From JBDKTH01 sp964558295 (lineage in GTDB: Bacteria > Planctomycetota > Planctomycetia > Pirellulales > Thermoguttaceae), in assembly GCA_964558295.1 (NCBI GenBank), contig CAZLDQ010000216.1, positions 1 through 9,622 on the forward strand: a stretch of DNA of 9,622 bases, read 5' to 3'. The translations under genes and the position numbers were made by a program. The notes under the pieces are model-generated. The model ran no database searches and had not been told where the DNA came from. It was given only the letters and a program-made list of their open reading frames with translations. Position 1 is the first letter of the stretch, and every line of letters starts with the position of its first letter. This document shows, one piece after another, positions 7,277-9,622 of the stretch.

Positions 7277-9469
7277 ATGCAACTCATGTGGAGCCAGTTC
7301 AACCGTATCGGGATGAAAGCACGTCGAACCAACGCTTGGCAATGTGCACGAACCGCCTGTATTGTGGCTTTGTTCCTGACTTTGGTGATAATCGGAAGTG
7401 GCATGAACACAGTAGCAACGCCTGAACTGACCGCCGGCCCCGGAAGACCGCAGATCCATTTTCCAACAATCCCCACAGAGCATAAGCATGCTCGCGCATT
7501 GTTGGAAAACGCGATGCGCTACTTTGCACCCGAAAGCCACACGATCGACGCAACGTCCGGCTACCTCGTCGAGGGTTGGAATGATGATCCGGAAAAGGCG
7601 TTCTGCCTGCGATCCTTCACCCAGTTGACCGCTATCGGGCAATGGATGGAGGTTCTCGCTGATATCATTGCGGGCTATGCCGATACACCCTATCTTTCGA
7701 GAGAGGAGGCCCTGGCGCGCCTGTCTCATGTGGTTACCAGCTTGCGCCACGATCAGAAGGATCCACAGATCAGCGCGAAAGGGTTGCTGGGAAATTTCCT
7801 TGATATGGCATCCGGCAAACGACGGGGACTCTTAGCATCGGATGTCGAAAAGACGAAATTCCTCGAAGCCTTTGGGCCCGACAGAGGAGAAGCCATTTGG
7901 CAGGCATTGAAAACCAAAGGCTGGCTCATCCCCCAGCAAGGCGACCGCGCGGCGACTATTCAGCGGGGCACTGCCTACGGCTGGAACCACTTCGATGGTC
8001 CATTGGTACCCTATGGTGATCATGCCACCAAAGAGAAGATCATGACGCTTCTCGACCATCGTGTGGTCATGGTGGTGTTCGGTGATAATGCGAATCTTTC
8101 TACCTCGGTCGCTAAGACGATCGGTTCCTTGCTGCATCCTGCGGTCCGTGACAACCCGAAAATTGAGCAACTGCGTCATGAAATGGAACAGTTCCTCGAC
8201 GATCAGCAGGAGGGCTACACATATCTCTATAACGCGCATGTAGGATTATTCCACTTCGGTTGGGACGCCACGAAAGACCGACTCTTCGGTTGGGCGGATG
8301 GCCAGGGTAACTGGCAAGCCGGCTACATGGACTATCTGGTCAATGAATTCCGCGGCCCGACCAAGTTTGTCGTCCTGCGCTTTGGACTGTCGGCCAGTGC
8401 CATCCGAAACCTGGGCTTCAAGATGAAGCCGTATCGGATGCAGGATGGCAGGGAAGTCTACACTTTGGCGCCTTGGGAAGGTTCCGCCTTTCAAGCGCTC
8501 GGATTGGGACTCTCCATGGCGGAACTCAGCGATCCGAGTTGGCGCAACCTCCTTGAAAACCTGGTCGACATCGAGATCGACTACGCCACGCGCAAGAATC
8601 TTCCCGGTTTCCTCTCCGAATCCTACATAGGCGAGGGTGCCCACTATACGGGCGACGTCGGTATTCCCGAAATTGCCGTCACGGCCATGCCACGGATTAC
8701 TGATGCCGCATCACTCTACACCCTCGGGGTTGCCTACATGGTCACCCCCGCTAAGGTCGAACAGTTCCTGGCGGCCCACTGGCCGGTTATTTCGACCCTC
8801 CTTACCAGTCACGGTCCTTGGGAAGGCTACAACATCGCCAAGCAGGAGCCGATCAAAGTCCAGACTTCTGCACATACCCTATCGCTCATCCTGGGCCTCA
8901 TCGGCACCGGTTCGGAGAATATGAAACGCTATCTGGAGTTCAAGCGGCTCAGCCCGCAGCTGGCGGAGCTCTACAAGCCAGGCGAAAAGTATGACTTCTT
9001 GTCCGACGAGAACCAGGTCTTCGCCTGGACTGACAAAGACTCCGTGGTCAAATCAGTGCGAGAGAAGAGTGCCTTTCACGTGAGAGGCGACCGGGCCAAC
9101 CAGTTGGGCGTGGCCTTTGTCTCGAAACGGCCCAGCGGTCTGAGTCTCTCCGGGGGAGTGCTGAGCATCCACTATCGCTCCACGGAACCTGTCGATCGTG
9201 CTATTCTCTGCTTCAAGCCGACGGGAGATACCCCGGCCGAGGTCGGATTGATTCCCAAAGAGGTCTTTGCACGATTCGCTGACACGGACGGTCGCGAAGA
9301 AGAACTCAAAATTCCTCTGCCGGCCATGCCCGGCTTGACTGGGATCAAAGAAGTCGTGATCACGTCGGTACCTGGAGGCCAGCCGGTCGATTTCTCGATC
9401 ACACGCTTTGTCTTCACCCCTCACACAGAACCCTCCCCAACCACGGCGGTAACCTCGGTGACTCCGTAA
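7277..9469 (+). CDS. Secreted GH189/PF10091-like glucan-active protein with C-terminal beta-sandwich
   Basis: ATG 7277 is favoured by GAGG 9 bases upstream; GTG 7262, ATG 7268 and ATG 7313 are in-frame alternatives. The 730-residue product has a basic N-terminus, a hydrophobic core (about 26-41) and a likely signal peptidase site after TVA (residue 47). Residues about 65-565 resemble the alpha/alpha barrel of the middle domain of cyclic beta-1,2-glucan synthase (GH189, Pfam 'glucoamylase', related to GH144): LSREEALARL then KGLLGNFLDMASGKRRG; DNANLS (270-275) like NdvB DNGNLA; WEGSAF (400-405) like WSGSMF; YLVNEFRG (E357) and FLSES (E448). E357 and E448 align with the two glutamates I believe are catalytic in GH189. 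Residues about 600-715 look like an all-beta carbohydrate-binding or jelly-roll domain. The family matches are by eye. It lies 50 bases after the GH94 gene on the same strand, so a two-gene operon is likely. Likely roles are periplasmic transglycosylase, cyclase or endo-beta-glucanase; activity is unproven. Confidence 0.85.
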   Translation: MQLMWSQFNRIGMKARRTNAWQCARTACIVALFLTLVIIGSGMNTVATPELTAGPGRPQIHFPTIPTEHKHARALLENAMRYFAPESHTIDATSGYLVEGWNDDPEKAFCLRSFTQLTAIGQWMEVLADIIAGYADTPYLSREEALARLSHVVTSLRHDQKDPQISAKGLLGNFLDMASGKRRGLLASDVEKTKFLEAFGPDRGEAIWQALKTKGWLIPQQGDRAATIQRGTAYGWNHFDGPLVPYGDHATKEKIMTLLDHRVVMVVFGDNANLSTSVAKTIGSLLHPAVRDNPKIEQLRHEMEQFLDDQQEGYTYLYNAHVGLFHFGWDATKDRLFGWADGQGNWQAGYMDYLVNEFRGPTKFVVLRFGLSASAIRNLGFKMKPYRMQDGREVYTLAPWEGSAFQALGLGLSMAELSDPSWRNLLENLVDIEIDYATRKNLPGFLSESYIGEGAHYTGDVGIPEIAVTAMPRITDAASLYTLGVAYMVTPAKVEQFLAAHWPVISTLLTSHGPWEGYNIAKQEPIKVQTSAHTLSLILGLIGTGSENMKRYLEFKRLSPQLAELYKPGEKYDFLSDENQVFAWTDKDSVVKSVREKSAFHVRGDRANQLGVAFVSKRPSGLSLSGGVLSIHYRSTEPVDRAILCFKPTGDTPAEVGLIPKEVFARFADTDGREEELKIPLPAMPGLTGIKEVVITSVPGGQPVDFSITRFVFTPHTEPSPTTAVTSVTP

Positions 9470-9489
9470 GCCAGTCTCCCCCCGCCTCA

Positions 9490-9557
9490 CAGCCCGTTGA
9501 AGAATCCACTTTCGGCCGGCCAAATTGTGTGCCCCTAGCAGCCCGTTGAAAAAGTCC
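9490..9557. repeat. Two direct copies of a CAGCCCGTTGAA element
   Basis: CAGCCCGTTGAA occurs at 9490-9501 and 9539-9550, 49 bases apart, followed by GAATCC and AAAGTCC respectively, so the similarity extends a few bases with small changes. I recall CAGCCCGTTGAAAAAGTCC-type sequences as a dispersed intergenic repeat in Nitrospira and other environmental genomes; this is memory, not a search. A 9-base piece, CAGCCCGTT, is also present at 727-735 upstream of the GH94 gene. Confidence 0.55.
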
Positions 9558-9603
9558 GCTAAGCCGCCCTTCCCAACGTAGGAGGCTGGCGCTAAACTGG
9601 TGG

Positions 9604-9620
9604 CGTCGCGTGAAGCGACG
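9604..9620. repeat. Perfect hairpin at the window edge
   Basis: CGTCGC (9604-9609) and GCGACG (9615-9620) are perfect 6-bp arms around GTGAA. It lies about 135 bases after the last stop and is cut off on the right, so it cannot be judged as a terminator or as part of a larger palindromic repeat. Confidence 0.4.
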
Positions 9621-9622
9621 GT

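Larger units (their letters stand above)
9470..9622. other. 3' flank with short repeats, no gene seen
   Basis: After the TAA at 9467-9469 there is no intrinsic terminator with a T-run and no ORF with recognisable content. The stretch holds two copies of CAGCCCGTTGAA, an 8-bp palindrome GGCCGGCC (9514-9521) and a hairpin at the right edge. It reads as repeat-rich intergenic DNA, possibly the edge of a dispersed repeat or mobile element that continues beyond the window. Confidence 0.5.

Noticed and set aside
6884..7750. 288-residue minus-strand open frame across the two gene ends
   Set aside because: It overlaps two well supported genes on the other strand and its translation shows no recognisable features.

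Overview
The window looks like chromosomal DNA of a moderately GC-rich Gram-negative bacterium, probably taken from a draft or metagenome assembly because it contains a run of 10 Ns. A Nitrospirota-type organism is my guess. It rests on recall: the style of the two large proteins, the IS66-like accessory ORF and the CAGCCCGTTGAA repeat remind me of Nitrospira genomes. No marker gene here proves it.

Layout. Positions 1-281 hold the 5' part of an IS66-type accessory gene (TnpA-like) on the minus strand, running off the left edge and broken by a +1 frameshift. Positions 282-985 hold no convincing gene, but contain several inverted repeats. The last one is a perfect 8-bp stem that folds the Shine-Dalgarno of the next gene into a hairpin. 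Positions 986-7226 are one very large gene, interrupted by the N-run at 6421-6430. Its product has a signal peptide, an extracytoplasmic beta-sandwich, about 17 membrane segments, two GH94-type beta-sandwich domains and a GH94 (old GT36) catalytic barrel. After a 50-base spacer with a GC-rich stem-loop, 7277-9469 encodes a secreted protein. It resembles the middle, cyclisation (GH189 / PF10091 'glucoamylase') domain of cyclic beta-1,2-glucan synthase and carries its own C-terminal beta-sandwich. Positions 9470-9622 hold two copies of a short repeat and a terminal hairpin.

How the genes may work together. In classical NdvB/Cgs one polypeptide carries GT84 (polymerisation), GH189 (cyclisation) and GH94 (chain-length control by phosphorolysis). 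Here the GH94 and GH189-like modules sit on two adjacent genes, and no GT84 glycosyltransferase is visible. The GH94 module is tied to a large polytopic membrane domain and is probably cytosolic by the positive-inside rule. The GH189-like module has a signal peptide and is probably periplasmic. I infer a split, NdvB-derived glucan remodelling or export pair working on the two sides of the inner membrane. The substrate and the polymerase are unknown.

An important technical point: the six bases CCGGCG flank the N-run on both sides. Merging them restores a single reading frame (2074 aa) with the domain spacing I expect for the family, so the gap probably hides no missing sequence.
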